A stretch of 64,000 bases of DNA, taken from positions 50,615-114,614 of the forward strand of contig CAWARA010000019.1 of NCBI GenBank assembly GCA_963784195.1. The letters are read 5' to 3'. Position 1 is the first letter of the stretch. Each line of letters opens with the position of its first letter. This DNA comes from CAVQAH01 sp963784195. GTDB taxonomy: Bacteria; Acidobacteriota; Vicinamibacteria; Vicinamibacterales; 2-12-FULL-66-21. Shown here piece by piece: positions 55,374-64,000 of this stretch. The notes under the pieces were generated by a model that did not search any database, was not told where the DNA came from, and worked only from the letters and a program-made list of their open reading frames with translations. The translations under genes and the position numbers were made by a program.

Positions 55374-55452
55374 CTCAAGCCGCATATGTCGGTCTTCAAA
55401 CGCGATAACGAAGCGGTCGGCCGGATACCCGGCCCTGCAGAGGCCTAGTGCA

Positions 55453-58092
55453 ATGCGCAAGCGGCGCCGATCGGATGAGGACTTCGCCGCCGAGATCAGC
55501 GCGCACCTCGCGAACGAGACCGAGCGGCTGACCGCAGAGGGTCTGACCCCCGAGGAGGCGCGCGCCGCGGCGCTGCGCCACTTCGGCAGCGTCACCCGCA
55601 CACGCGAGCGCTATTACGAGTCGGGCCGGTTCATGCTGTTCGAGCAGTTCGCGCACGATCTCCGCTACGCTTGGCGCGGCCTGACACACAGCCGCGCCTT
55701 CGTCGCCAGCACCGTGCTCACGCTTGCGACCGGTATGGGGCTCGTGCTCGTCGTCTTCGCGATCTTCAATGCCTACGTGCTGCGCCCTTTCGCCGTGCAG
55801 GATCCCTACAGCCTGCATCTGGTCGGATGGCGCGCTCAGGAAGCCAGCGGCTCGACGTTCCGCTGGCGCGACTACGAAGACTTCCGCGGCCGAACGGATC
55901 TGTTCGCCGGCGCGATCGCCGAGTCGCGGCGGACCGTCACGACGCGCGGCGGACAGATGTCGGTCGGCTTCGTGTCCGGCAACTACTTCGACAGCCTCGG
56001 GGCCCGCGTTGCCCTCGGCCGCGGCCTGGTGGATGCCGATGCGCACACGCCAGACAGCGAACCGGTGGTGGTGCTGACGGATGAGTCCTGGTCGCGTCTG
56101 TTCGCTCGCGACCCCACAGTGATCGGCCGCGAGCTTGACGTCAACGGGGTTCCGCTGATCGTGGTCGGCGTCATGGCGCCCGAGTTCTTCGGCCTGGACG
56201 AGGTGACGCGCGACGCGTGGGTGCCGATCACGATGTTACGAGCGCTGCTGGGCGAGAACCCGTTTGACCCCGGTGAGCGCCGCGTCCAGATGACCGTCAG
56301 GCTGCGGCGCGACGTGACGGCGGCACAGGCCCAGGCGGCGGTGGCGCTCGAGCCATTCGAAACACGGGTTCGTGGCCGGCGCGACGCGGTCCGCTCCGAG
56401 CTGCTGCAGCGCGCGACGCCGGTGCGCGTGACGTGGTCGGGCCTGGCGCTGCTGTCGCCGGTGTTCATCGCGTTCGGCCTCGTGCTCGTTGCCGCATCCG
56501 TCAACGCGTCGAACGTCATGCTCGCCCGTGCCAATGGGCGCCATCGTGAGATCGGCATTCGGCTCTCGATCGGCGCCAGCCGCGGGCGCATCGTGCGCCA
56601 GCTCGTCACCGAAGGACTCCTGCTCGCGCTGCTTGCTGGGGCCGCCGGTCTGGCGCTGGCTGCAATGCTGCGCCGGCTCGGGACCGTCTTGATCGTGGCG
56701 ATGCTGCCGCCGACGATAGCCGCCCGCGCCCGCTTCGTCCCACTCGATTTCGATCTGCGCGTCGTCTTGTTCACGTGCCTCCTGGCGGGCGCTGTCACGG
56801 TCCTGTTCGCGTTGCTGCCGGCGCTGCAGGCCACGCGGGTGGTGCTGACCGACGCACTTCGCGGCCAGCTCACGGGCGCCATACGCAGTGGCACCATGCG
56901 GAGCCTGCTGATCACCGGGCAGGTCACCGTCTCGCTGGTCCTGTTGATCGTCGCCACGACGATCCTCAAGAACGGCGCCACGATTCGGGGAGTCAATCTC
57001 GGGATGCACACCGCGGGTGTGATCTCGGTGCGCGAGAACCGTGGCAACGGGACGCTATTCCAAAACAGTTACGAGGCGCTGGCCGGCCACGCCGGGCTTG
57101 GCTCGGTGGCGGTGGCGAGCCGCAGTCCGCTGTTTGGCGAGGCGCCGCGGGTGCCGCTGCGGCAACCGGATGGCATGCACTTTCCAAGCTACGCCTTCGT
57201 GTCGCCGAATTACTTCGATCTGCTCGGCATCTCGATCGTCCGTGGGCGCGGATTCTCCGAGCAGGAAGCGGCGACGGAGGCCCCGGTGCTCATCGTCAGC
57301 GCGGAACTGGCGCGACGTTTGTGGGCGAGCGACGATCCTCTGGGGAAGACGCTTCGTGTCTACATCGAACCGCCGGGCCGACGCGTGCCTGCCGACACGA
57401 TCCGGGAAATGCGAAGCGTCAGGGCGTTGAACGACGCGGCGGTGCCGATGACGGTCGTCGGCGTCGCATCGGACACGGTGAACGGCTTCGTCTACCAGGG
57501 CGTGGGCAACGGTCACCTCTACCTGCCCACGAACGTCAACGGTTCGCAGGCGAGCGCGCTGCTGGTGCGCGGGCGCACGCCGTCGCCGCCGCTCGACGCG
57601 GTGCGAACGGCGCTGCAGCGTGTCAGCCCGGACCCCGTGGCGTTCGACGTCCTGCCGATCGACGAGATGGTGGAGCTGCAGCTGTTCCCGATGCGCGCGG
57701 CGTCGTACGTCGGTATTCTGCTCAGCGCCATCGCACTCGCGTTCAGTATTTCCGGACTGTACGGCGTGCTGACCTACACGTTCGGCCAGCGCAAGCAGGA
57801 GATTGGTATCCGCATGGCGCTTGGCGCGAGCACATCGGTGGTGCAGCGGATGGTATTCGTGCACTCGGCGCGTCTCGCCACCACCGGTACGGTGCTCGGG
57901 TTGCTGGTGGGATTCGTGACTATGAAGCTGCTCGGCCGGTTCGTGCGGCTCGCCAACGTCTCGGTAGTCGATCCGCTCGCCTTTGCCGCAAGTGTTGCCG
58001 TGATCGCCGCCGCAGTGGCGCTTGCCTCGTACGGGCCGGCGCGGCGGGCCGCCAGGCTCGATCCCTCGTCGATGCTGCGTGCCGACGTTTAG
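55453..58092 (+). CDS. ADOP-type ABC transporter permease (MacB-like), intact
   Basis: An uninterrupted 879-residue permease. It has the N-terminal prefix domain (DEDFAAEISAHLANETERLT, then EARAAALRHFG), then two FtsX/MacB halves, each with an N-terminal helix, a large extracytoplasmic core and three C-terminal helices: VASTVLTLATGMGLVLVVFA, VLVAASVNASNVMLARANGR, AIALAFSISGLYGVLTYTFG and ARRAARLDPSSMLRADV. It is the second of a tandem pair behind PadR, 180 bases after the first. Being intact, it gives the length expected for its frameshifted neighbour. Confidence 0.92.
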   Translation: MRKRRRSDEDFAAEISAHLANETERLTAEGLTPEEARAAALRHFGSVTRTRERYYESGRFMLFEQFAHDLRYAWRGLTHSRAFVASTVLTLATGMGLVLVVFAIFNAYVLRPFAVQDPYSLHLVGWRAQEASGSTFRWRDYEDFRGRTDLFAGAIAESRRTVTTRGGQMSVGFVSGNYFDSLGARVALGRGLVDADAHTPDSEPVVVLTDESWSRLFARDPTVIGRELDVNGVPLIVVGVMAPEFFGLDEVTRDAWVPITMLRALLGENPFDPGERRVQMTVRLRRDVTAAQAQAAVALEPFETRVRGRRDAVRSELLQRATPVRVTWSGLALLSPVFIAFGLVLVAASVNASNVMLARANGRHREIGIRLSIGASRGRIVRQLVTEGLLLALLAGAAGLALAAMLRRLGTVLIVAMLPPTIAARARFVPLDFDLRVVLFTCLLAGAVTVLFALLPALQATRVVLTDALRGQLTGAIRSGTMRSLLITGQVTVSLVLLIVATTILKNGATIRGVNLGMHTAGVISVRENRGNGTLFQNSYEALAGHAGLGSVAVASRSPLFGEAPRVPLRQPDGMHFPSYAFVSPNYFDLLGISIVRGRGFSEQEAATEAPVLIVSAELARRLWASDDPLGKTLRVYIEPPGRRVPADTIREMRSVRALNDAAVPMTVVGVASDTVNGFVYQGVGNGHLYLPTNVNGSQASALLVRGRTPSPPLDAVRTALQRVSPDPVAFDVLPIDEMVELQLFPMRAASYVGILLSAIALAFSISGLYGVLTYTFGQRKQEIGIRMALGASTSVVQRMVFVHSARLATTGTVLGLLVGFVTMKLLGRFVRLANVSVVDPLAFAASVAVIAAAVALASYGPARRAARLDPSSMLRADV

Positions 58093-58215
58093 ACCAAGTC
58101 CTTTCCACCGAGATCGCCTGATCACCGCCGCCGGTTCCTCGCTCCCTTCGGGCTGCCGCCTGTCACAAAGTGGAATCGCGACCCGGGCAATACGCTGTAG
58201 CCTGCGCTCAGTAAC

Positions 58216-58776
58216 ATGCGCCTGCACAGGACGGTCTCCTCGTGTGCCAGTGTGGCAGTGTTTCTTGCGTGCAGCGCCGTTGCCTCCGCGCAGGAGTTGA
58301 GCCTCGCGCTCGCGCTTGACGCGACCTCGTATCGAGGTGACGCGTACCAGAGGACGGACGGCGATCGGGGCGGCGAGCTGGCGATCGGCTTCGAGACGTC
58401 GCGCGGTCTTCGTCTCGCCGGGGGTGTCTTCGTTGGCAAGTTCGACGAACCGATCTCCGACCCGAGCTTCACCGCGATCAGTCTCTTCTTCGAACCGTCG
58501 TGGACATTCCGCCCCAGGGCTCGTATCCGGCCGTTCGCCGGTGCACGTATCAGCTGGGAGCATCAGCGTGTTGGTGACCAATCGAACAGCTTGTGGGCAT
58601 ACGGTTGGGGAGCGGCCGGGGTCGCCGGAGTGCTCGTCAGGCTCGGCCAGCCGGTTTCCGTAGGTCTGCGAACCGTCGTGTCGGGATTGAATATTGAGCG
58701 GGACGACGGCAGTTCGCGGGACGGCATGCGCGTTCAGCTCGGCGGAACATTCATCCTGACCTGGCCATTACGCTGA
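58216..58776 (+). CDS. Outer-membrane beta-barrel-like protein
   Basis: A 186-residue protein with a signal peptide (VSSCASVAVFLACSAVASAQ). It then shows alternating hydrophobic-polar strands ending in aromatics: LSLALALDATSYRG, GELAIGFETSRGLRLAGGVF, PSWTFRPRARIRPFAGARIS and MRVQLGGTFILTWPLR. This is the pattern of a small eight-stranded outer-membrane barrel (OmpA/OprF-like fold). It lies 123 bases after the ADOP gene. No known function. Confidence 0.65.
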   Translation: MRLHRTVSSCASVAVFLACSAVASAQELSLALALDATSYRGDAYQRTDGDRGGELAIGFETSRGLRLAGGVFVGKFDEPISDPSFTAISLFFEPSWTFRPRARIRPFAGARISWEHQRVGDQSNSLWAYGWGAAGVAGVLVRLGQPVSVGLRTVVSGLNIERDDGSSRDGMRVQLGGTFILTWPLR

Positions 58777-58811
58777 CCGAGAGGAGAGTGTGGATTCGGC
58801 GACGAGTAGTG

Positions 58812-58905
58812 ACCGTGGTTCGTAGTCCGTCGCTCGTTGCTCGAAGAGCTGAGAGTGATAAGTTTACGAGCGACGAGCGACGAGCGACGAACCACGAACT
58901 ACGGC
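58812..58905. repeat. Inverted array of short tandem repeats (hairpin locus F)
   Basis: Left arm ACCGTGGTTCGTAGTCCGTC, continuing GCTCGTTGCTCG (58812-58843), faces the right arm CGAGCGACGAGCGACGAGCG, continuing ACGAACCACGAACTACGGC (58867-58905). The right arm has three GAGCGAC units. The same design as loci A-C with another unit sequence, between the barrel gene and the deacetylase gene. Confidence 0.8.
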
Positions 58906-58920
58906 TTTGACTGGAATCCG

Positions 58921-59856
58921 ATGAAGCTCAGCGCAGCACTATCAACAGGCTTGTGTGTCATGTCAACTGTCTTGTTCGCACTCCCGCGCGAACAGGCCGT
59001 GGACACGCGATCGGCACGCGTCGCGCTCACGTTCGATGATCTGCCCGATCACGGGCCGCTGCCACCGGGCATGAGCCGCATCGACGTCGCGAAGAGCATC
59101 ATCGGCACGCTCAAGGCGCATCAGGCGCCGCCTGTCTACGGCTTCATCAACGCCAGGCAGCTCGAGACGAATCCTGCTGACGCGGCGGTCTTGCGGCTGT
59201 GGCGCGAGGCAGGCTTTCCGCTGGGGAACCACACGTTCTCGCACATGGACCTGCACACCAGCACCGCCGAGGCATTCGACCGCGACGTGGCGGCGAACGA
59301 GCCGGCGCTGCGCTCCTACATGGCAGATGGCGAGTGGCACTGGTTCCGCTACCCCTTCCTGAGAGAAGGGAACACCTCCGAAAAGTACCAGACCGTCCGC
59401 GCGATGCTCACGAAGCGCGGCTACCGGGTCGCTCAGGTCACGCTCGATTTCAACGACTACGCGTACAACGCTCCGTACGCGCGCTGCATCACACTCAACG
59501 ATCGCGACGGGATCGCGTGGCTCCAGCAGAGCTATGAGGAGCGGGCGGCGGAGAGTCTCGTCCGCGGCCGCAGCGAGGCCCGCGCTCTGTTCGGACGCGA
59601 CATCAGCCACGTCCTGCTGCTCCACATTGGAGCGTTCGAAACCGTGATGCTCCCGCGGCTGCTCGACCTGCTGAAACGTCACGAATTCACGTTGACGACG
59701 CTGGACGACGCACAAGCGGACGCCACATACGGAATCGTGCCTGATACGGGCGGTGTCTGGTCGGGAACGTTCCTCGATCAAATGGCCGCCGCCCGCCGCC
59801 GCCCGCCGCCATCGTCGGACGACGTGTTCGCGCGTCTGGACGCACTCTGCCGCTGA
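58921..59856 (+). CDS. Secreted polysaccharide deacetylase
   Basis: A 311-residue carbohydrate esterase family 4 type protein that removes acetyl groups from chitin, peptidoglycan or related polymers. It has a signal peptide (LSAALSTGLCVMSTVLFALP), the catalytic/metal Asp-Asp in ALTFDDLPDHGP, the metal-binding His pair in PLGNHTFSHMDLH, HWFRYPFLREGN and a late His motif in HVLLLHIGAFE. The ATG at 58921 immediately follows hairpin locus F, with only a weak ribosome binding site. Confidence 0.88.
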   Translation: MKLSAALSTGLCVMSTVLFALPREQAVDTRSARVALTFDDLPDHGPLPPGMSRIDVAKSIIGTLKAHQAPPVYGFINARQLETNPADAAVLRLWREAGFPLGNHTFSHMDLHTSTAEAFDRDVAANEPALRSYMADGEWHWFRYPFLREGNTSEKYQTVRAMLTKRGYRVAQVTLDFNDYAYNAPYARCITLNDRDGIAWLQQSYEERAAESLVRGRSEARALFGRDISHVLLLHIGAFETVMLPRLLDLLKRHEFTLTTLDDAQADATYGIVPDTGGVWSGTFLDQMAAARRRPPPSSDDVFARLDALCR

Positions 59857-59868
59857 CGGACTCGTAGT

Positions 59869-59886
59869 GTCCGGCTTCAGCCGGAC
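59869..59886. repeat. REP-like palindrome, family 2
   Basis: GTCCGGCTTCAGCCGGAC, a perfect palindrome 13 bases after the deacetylase stop. A second dispersed repeat (CCCGTTTGCGTCTCTTTGCG, 59944-59978) follows and matches 47576-47611. Confidence 0.8.
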
Positions 59887-60033
59887 CTGAGACGTCGGCG
59901 AGACACGGCTAGAAAGCTGAAAAGGCGCAGGGGGTGCGGTTTCCCCGTTTGCGTCTCTTTGCGTTTTATTTGCCGGTCCGACACGACCTGCCCTGAATAA
60001 TCCGCGCCCATCTCCACTACTTTAGGTTGAGGG

Positions 60034-60573
60034 ATGGATGACTCCGCGACTGTCCAGCGGTGCTTGGAGGGCGAACCCGACGCGTTCCGGACGCTCGTCG
60101 AGCGCTACCAGAGCCGCGCGCTTGGGCATGCGATGGCCATCATGAGGAACCGGGACGACGCGCAAGATGCTGTGCAGGACGCGTTCCTGAACGCTCATAG
60201 GGCACTCCACACATTCGATCGAGGGCGAGTCTTCTATTCGTGGTTCTACGCGATCCTCCGGAACTGCTGTTACAAGCTCGCCGCGCGGCGCCGTGTGGAC
60301 GCTGTCGATCATGAAGCGCGGCTGGACCTGCTCGAATCGCCAGGCCTGCCGGTTGATGACCGCCTGGAAATCGAACGGGCACTGGCCGCGCTGTCGCCGA
60401 TCGATCGCGAGGTCGTCATGCTGCGGCATCTCGACGGTCTGTCGTACGCCGAACTGGCCGCGTGGCTCGAAATACCTGTCGGAACAGTGATGAGCCGGCT
60501 GTTCAACGCACGTAGGCGGTTGCGCGATGGTCTGTCACGTGGGCTGCCACCAGCACAGAGTCGGGAGCGATGA
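60034..60573 (+). CDS. ECF RNA polymerase sigma factor
   Basis: A 179-residue ECF factor. Region 2 (about 20-85) includes LVERYQSRALGHAMAIMRNR and DDAQDAVQDAFLNAHRAL; region 4 (about 115-165) includes LSPIDREVVMLRHLDGLSYA and ELAAWLEIPVGTVMSRLFNA. It is the first gene of a three-gene operon with an HxxxCxxC anti-sigma protein and a small membrane protein. The ATG at 60034 lies in the sequence GAGGGATGG. Confidence 0.92.
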   Translation: MDDSATVQRCLEGEPDAFRTLVERYQSRALGHAMAIMRNRDDAQDAVQDAFLNAHRALHTFDRGRVFYSWFYAILRNCCYKLAARRRVDAVDHEARLDLLESPGLPVDDRLEIERALAALSPIDREVVMLRHLDGLSYAELAAWLEIPVGTVMSRLFNARRRLRDGLSRGLPPAQSRER

Positions 60574-60576
60574 GGA

Positions 60577-60990
60577 ATGGATACACCACAGTGCGACGCG
60601 ATAGTCCTTTCGGCCATGGCTTTGATGGACGGCGAGACGGCGCCCATCGATCGAGGCGTGATAGACGCCCACATTCTCACCTGCCGCCACTGTGCGTCGG
60701 AGATCGAAGCGCTTCGTTCGCTTGCGGAGAGGCTCACGCCGATCAAGCGTGCGGCGGTCACCGCTGATGTGTGGCCAACGGTCGAAGCGCAACTCGACCG
60801 GCCGGATGCCAGCCCGTCCGGCCTTGTGCTGACTGCCGGGTCTGTGTTTCTGCTTGCCTGGCGCGCGCTAGAGGCGGCGACTATGGATCCGCTGGCGTGG
60901 TGGACGCGACCGGTGGCCCTCGGTGTCGCCGTGCTGATGTTTCTGTGCATGCGGGCCAACCCATTCCGGATCGAACCGCGACTCGTATGA
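60577..60990 (+). CDS. Membrane anti-sigma factor with HxxxCxxC motif
   Basis: A 137-residue protein three bases after the sigma gene. The zinc motif HILTCRHC (HxxxCxxC) is at about residues 32-39, in the usual zf-HC2 position. Two membrane segments follow (about 84-98 and 110-126). Expected to hold the sigma factor at the membrane. The short tail outside the membrane differs from the long acidic one at 3407-4021. Confidence 0.85.
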   Translation: MDTPQCDAIVLSAMALMDGETAPIDRGVIDAHILTCRHCASEIEALRSLAERLTPIKRAAVTADVWPTVEAQLDRPDASPSGLVLTAGSVFLLAWRALEAATMDPLAWWTRPVALGVAVLMFLCMRANPFRIEPRLV

Positions 60991-60999
60991 GGACACCAC

Positions 61000-61323
61000 A
61001 TGAAGAATGATGACCTTCCCGCTAGAGAAGCCGCCGTTCTGGGTCAGAAGTACACGTACGCCACCGCATCGCTGACCCTGGGGCTCTTGTCCTTCCTCAA
61101 TCTCGCGGGGATGGAGAAGGCCGCGGTGGCGATCGTGTTCGGGGCACTGGCGCTCGGGAGCCAGTCGCCCGCGCTCGTGCAGCGCCGGGCATGGGCCAAG
61201 ACCGGTATCGCCCTGGGTTCGGGGCTGATCGTCCTGGTGCCGGCGTTGATTTACTTCGTCATCGGTGTCGACGGCCTGCGGCAGGTGGTCGAAGCACTCG
61301 CGCGACTCGGAGCAGCCAAGTGA
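61000..61323 (+). CDS. Small polytopic membrane protein
   Basis: A 107-residue protein with three membrane segments (about 22-38, 42-58 and 68-92). It resembles short DUF4190-like membrane proteins (TLGLLSFLNLAGMEKAAVAI and AKTGIALGSGLIVLVPALIY). Nine bases after the anti-sigma gene, so probably the third member of that operon; function unknown. Confidence 0.65.
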   Translation: MKNDDLPAREAAVLGQKYTYATASLTLGLLSFLNLAGMEKAAVAIVFGALALGSQSPALVQRRAWAKTGIALGSGLIVLVPALIYFVIGVDGLRQVVEALARLGAAK

Positions 61324-61422
61324 GGCGCCTGATCACGGGGCTCAATTGGAAGGCATTGATTCAATCGTATCGGCCCTCGTTTACAATGCCGGCTCGAGGC
61401 ACAGACCGGAAGGAGGATGTCG

Positions 61423-63918
61423 ATGGACACCGTCTGGCAGGATGTGCGGCTTGCGCTGCGGCTGGTGCGCCGAACGCCCGGCTTCGCGGCGATCATCGTG
61501 TTCACGCTTGCCCTGGGCATCGGCGCGAACGCCGCGATCTTCGGCGTCGTCAACGGCCTGCTTCTGCGTCCGCTACCCGTCGCCGATCCGCACCGGCTCG
61601 TGACGATCTCCTCCGATGCGGCGATCGCCCGCGGATTCACCGCCGGCTTTGGCTGGACCTTCGCGATGTGGAAGGGACTGCAGCCTCACGTCGATCTCTT
61701 CGACGGCACGCTCGCCTGGACGCCGGCGCGCTTCGACCTTGCGCCGAGTGGTGAGCGCCAGCTCGTGGAAGGGCTGTTCGCCAGCGGCAGCTACTTCGCG
61801 ACGCTCGGCGTACCCGCGGTGCTCGGCCGCACGTTCACGGCGGCCGACGATCGCCCCGGTGGCGGTGCCGAGGGGCCGGTCGCGGTGATCAGCTACGGCC
61901 TCTGGCAGCGCCGCTTCGGCGGCGCCGCCGGCGTCATCGGCGGACCGCTCGTTGTGGATGGCGTGACCGTCACGATCGTCGGCGTGACGCCGCCGGGGTT
62001 CTTCGGCGCCGACGTCGGACGCGCGTTCGACGTGGCCTTGCCACTCGAAACAGAGCCGCTGATTCGCGGCAATCGCTCCTCCTTGCGGATGTCGCGGCTC
62101 CTGGTAATGCTGCGCCTGAAGCCGGGCCAATCGACTGAAGCGGGCACGGCAACGCTCCGCAACCTCCAGCCGGCGATTCTCGGCGTCACGCCGGAGAAAA
62201 TGTCCACCGTCGAGCCGTCCCACAACCGGGAACCGTTCACGCTCGTGTCTGCAGCCGGCGGCACGTCACTCCCTGTCCGAGGGCCGAGTGGGCTCCGGCA
62301 GTCCTACGCGCGTCCCCTCGTCACGATCCAGGTTGTGGTGCTGCTCGTACTGCTGATCGCGTGCGTCAACATCGCGAACCTGCTGCTGGCGCGCGGCACG
62401 GCGCGACGCCACGAGCTCAGCGTGCGGATCGCCCTCGGTGCGCCGCGAGCACGCCTGGCGCGTCAACTGCTGATCGAGAGCCTTGTGTTCGCAGTTCTTG
62501 GCGCGATCGGTGGCTTCCTGATCGCCGGGTGGGGAAGTCAGGCTCTCGTTGCGCAGCTGTCGATGCCGGGCAATCGCATCACGCTGGATCTGTCGCTCGA
62601 TTGGCGGACCCTGGCGTTCACCGCGGGCGTCGCGCTCGCAACTGTCGGCATCTTCGGTACGGTACCAGCGTTGCGCGCGACGCGCGGGGCTTCGATCGAC
62701 GTGCTCAACAGACACGGGCGCGCAGCGTCGCGGCACACGACCGGTGGCTGGCGTCTCGCCACACTCTCCAACGGCCTCGTCATCGTCCAAGTCGCGCTGT
62801 CGCTGGCGCTCGTCGTCGCCGCGGCGCTTTTCGTGCGCTCGTTCGAACGGCTCTCGCACGTGCCTTTGGGGTTCGATCCCGATCGCGTGCTGGTCGTGAA
62901 CGTCGACATGCAGAGAGCCCGCACGGATCCCGCCGGGCGGATGCATCTGTATCAGCGGATCGTGGACGCGGCGCGCAGCGTCCCCGGTGTTGCGCACGCC
63001 GGAGGCTCGATGTGGACGCCGGTCGATGGCGGCATGCGGATGGGGGATCCCGAGAGTCGAGTGATGTTCAACTTCGTCACACCTGGTTGGTTCGGTGCGT
63101 ACGGCACCGCCGTCCGGATGGGCCGCGACTTCACCGTGCACGACACGGCCGAAGCGTCCCCGGTCGTAGTCGTGAACGAAGCATTCGTGCGTGCGCTCAT
63201 GCCGGGACGGTTCCCCCTCGGCGAAACCATCCCCCACCCGCGTTCTCAAGAAAGAGAGGTGCAGCGCACAATCGTCGGCGTCGTGGATGATGCGGTCTTC
63301 GATTCACAGAGAGAGGGGATCCACCCGATCGTGTACGTGCCGATGGCGCAAGCAGTGGCAAACCGACCGAACGGGCCGTCCGAGATCAGCATCGGTGTGC
63401 GCCCCGCGGTGGGGTCACCGATGCAACTCGCACGCAGCGTAGGCGCGGCGGTGAGCGGCGTCGATCCGGGCCTCACATTCACATTCCATCTGCTGACGGA
63501 TCACGTGGACGCCTCGGTCAGGCAGGAGCGGATCGTGGCGATGCTCTCCGGGTTGTTCGGCGGGCTGGCGCTGCTGATTGCGGCCCTGGGACTCTACGGC
63601 ATGACATCGTACACGGTGAGCCGCCGGTTCACCGAGATCGGGATCCGGATGGCACTGGGCGCACAGCGGGCCCACGTGCTCGGACTGATCCTGCGACAGA
63701 GCCTGGCGCTGACGACGATCGGGATCGGCCTCGGGCTGGCAGGGGCGTCGGCAGTGACGCGCTCGGTCCGTGGAATGCTCTTCGGCCTGACGCCGCTCGA
63801 TCCAGGAACGTTCATCGGCGTCGCCGTGCTCTTCGCTGTCGTCGCCGCGGTCGCGGCATCGATCCCGGCGCACCGCGCCACCAGAGTCGATCCGCTCGAC
63901 GCGCTGCGCACCGACTAA
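61423..63918 (+). CDS. ADOP-type ABC transporter permease (MacB-like), prefix domain absent
   Basis: An 831-residue intact permease with two MacB/FtsX halves: IIVFTLALGIGANAAIFGVV, VLLIACVNIANLLLARGTAR, IAALGLYGMTSYTVSRRFTE and PAHRATRVDPLDALRTD. Unlike the other two ADOP proteins, it starts directly at the first permease helix region (MDTVWQDVRLALRLVRRTPG) and lacks the N-terminal prefix domain. The ATG at 61423 is chosen because AAGGAGG (61410-61416) touches the ATG at 61417 but is ideally spaced from 61423. It is not next to a PadR gene; an upstream ECF operon ends 100 bases before it. Confidence 0.9.
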   Translation: MDTVWQDVRLALRLVRRTPGFAAIIVFTLALGIGANAAIFGVVNGLLLRPLPVADPHRLVTISSDAAIARGFTAGFGWTFAMWKGLQPHVDLFDGTLAWTPARFDLAPSGERQLVEGLFASGSYFATLGVPAVLGRTFTAADDRPGGGAEGPVAVISYGLWQRRFGGAAGVIGGPLVVDGVTVTIVGVTPPGFFGADVGRAFDVALPLETEPLIRGNRSSLRMSRLLVMLRLKPGQSTEAGTATLRNLQPAILGVTPEKMSTVEPSHNREPFTLVSAAGGTSLPVRGPSGLRQSYARPLVTIQVVVLLVLLIACVNIANLLLARGTARRHELSVRIALGAPRARLARQLLIESLVFAVLGAIGGFLIAGWGSQALVAQLSMPGNRITLDLSLDWRTLAFTAGVALATVGIFGTVPALRATRGASIDVLNRHGRAASRHTTGGWRLATLSNGLVIVQVALSLALVVAAALFVRSFERLSHVPLGFDPDRVLVVNVDMQRARTDPAGRMHLYQRIVDAARSVPGVAHAGGSMWTPVDGGMRMGDPESRVMFNFVTPGWFGAYGTAVRMGRDFTVHDTAEASPVVVVNEAFVRALMPGRFPLGETIPHPRSQEREVQRTIVGVVDDAVFDSQREGIHPIVYVPMAQAVANRPNGPSEISIGVRPAVGSPMQLARSVGAAVSGVDPGLTFTFHLLTDHVDASVRQERIVAMLSGLFGGLALLIAALGLYGMTSYTVSRRFTEIGIRMALGAQRAHVLGLILRQSLALTTIGIGLGLAGASAVTRSVRGMLFGLTPLDPGTFIGVAVLFAVVAAVAASIPAHRATRVDPLDALRTD

Positions 63919-64000
63919 TGCGTCAGTGGCGAGACGGCCGCTCGCGATTCTTACTGACCGCCCGGAGGATCATCTCAGGAAGGGCGCAGGCAGACGTGGG
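63919..64000. other. Window end
   Basis: 82 bases after the last permease with no gene seen. Confidence 0.5.

Noticed and set aside
57055..58581. Long minus-strand frame opposite the second ADOP gene
   Set aside because: Antisense shadow, rich in Arg/His/Asp, spanning two real plus-strand genes.
52643..63918. MacAB-TolC drug efflux operon
   Set aside because: No MacA adaptor, no TolC and no ATPase domain; the proteins are permease-only ADOP types.

Overview
The window looks like a chromosomal stretch of an uncultured, GC-rich member of the Acidobacteriota, most likely class Vicinamibacteria. This is an inference from gene content: three very large MacB-like orphan permeases of the ADOP type, one with a PadR regulator; two long secreted proteins made of carboxypeptidase-regulatory-like domains; an hspR-dnaJ-clpB-ftsH heat-shock operon; three ECF sigma factor operons; and dense short intergenic palindromes. 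At least ten genes, including recG, rsmD, rho and terC, are broken by a single extra or missing base that restores the frame when corrected. Many of these are probably assembly indels, so a frameshift alone should not be read as gene death here.

Layout. 1-4.6 kb: two ECF sigma factor operons around DUF3467 and lexA. 4.7-15.8 kb: housekeeping genes (recG, rsmD, coaD, an aminotransferase, a GlcD-like oxidase, a DsbA-like lipoprotein, a radical SAM AmmeMemoRadiSam enzyme, a CoA-binding protein, rho). 15.8-26.5 kb: two CnaB-like secreted proteins flanking the minus-strand hspR-dnaJ-clpB-ftsH operon and terC. 26.6-34.3 kb: a large foldback element inside the 3' end of a sodium:solute symporter gene, a P1 peptidase, hemH, a membrane acyltransferase-like protein, an MFS transporter, surE and msrA.

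34.4-47.4 kb is a tRNA-associated genomic island. An intact tRNA-Pro(CGG) lies at the left, and the last 45 bases of that tRNA are repeated exactly at 47334-47378, directly after a truncated tyrosine recombinase gene. Inside are a feruloyl esterase/tannase, a PAS histidine kinase with a receiver and an Hpt-receiver protein, an alpha/beta hydrolase, a GT-C-like membrane protein, small orphan proteins and several gene wrecks. Copies of one repeat family, not seen elsewhere in the window, separate these modules. This cassette-like organisation is the most interesting structure in the window.

47.4-64 kb: a broken FAD monooxygenase, two serine hydrolases of the beta-lactamase fold, an unknown protein between short direct repeats, PadR plus two ADOP permeases, an outer-membrane barrel protein, a polysaccharide deacetylase, a third ECF sigma/anti-sigma operon and a third ADOP permease without the usual N-terminal prefix.

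Repeats are a theme of their own: two REP-like palindrome families, loci where arrays of short tandem repeats face each other as giant hairpins, and repeat units that have entered coding sequence (hemH, MFS transporter, aminotransferase, symporter).
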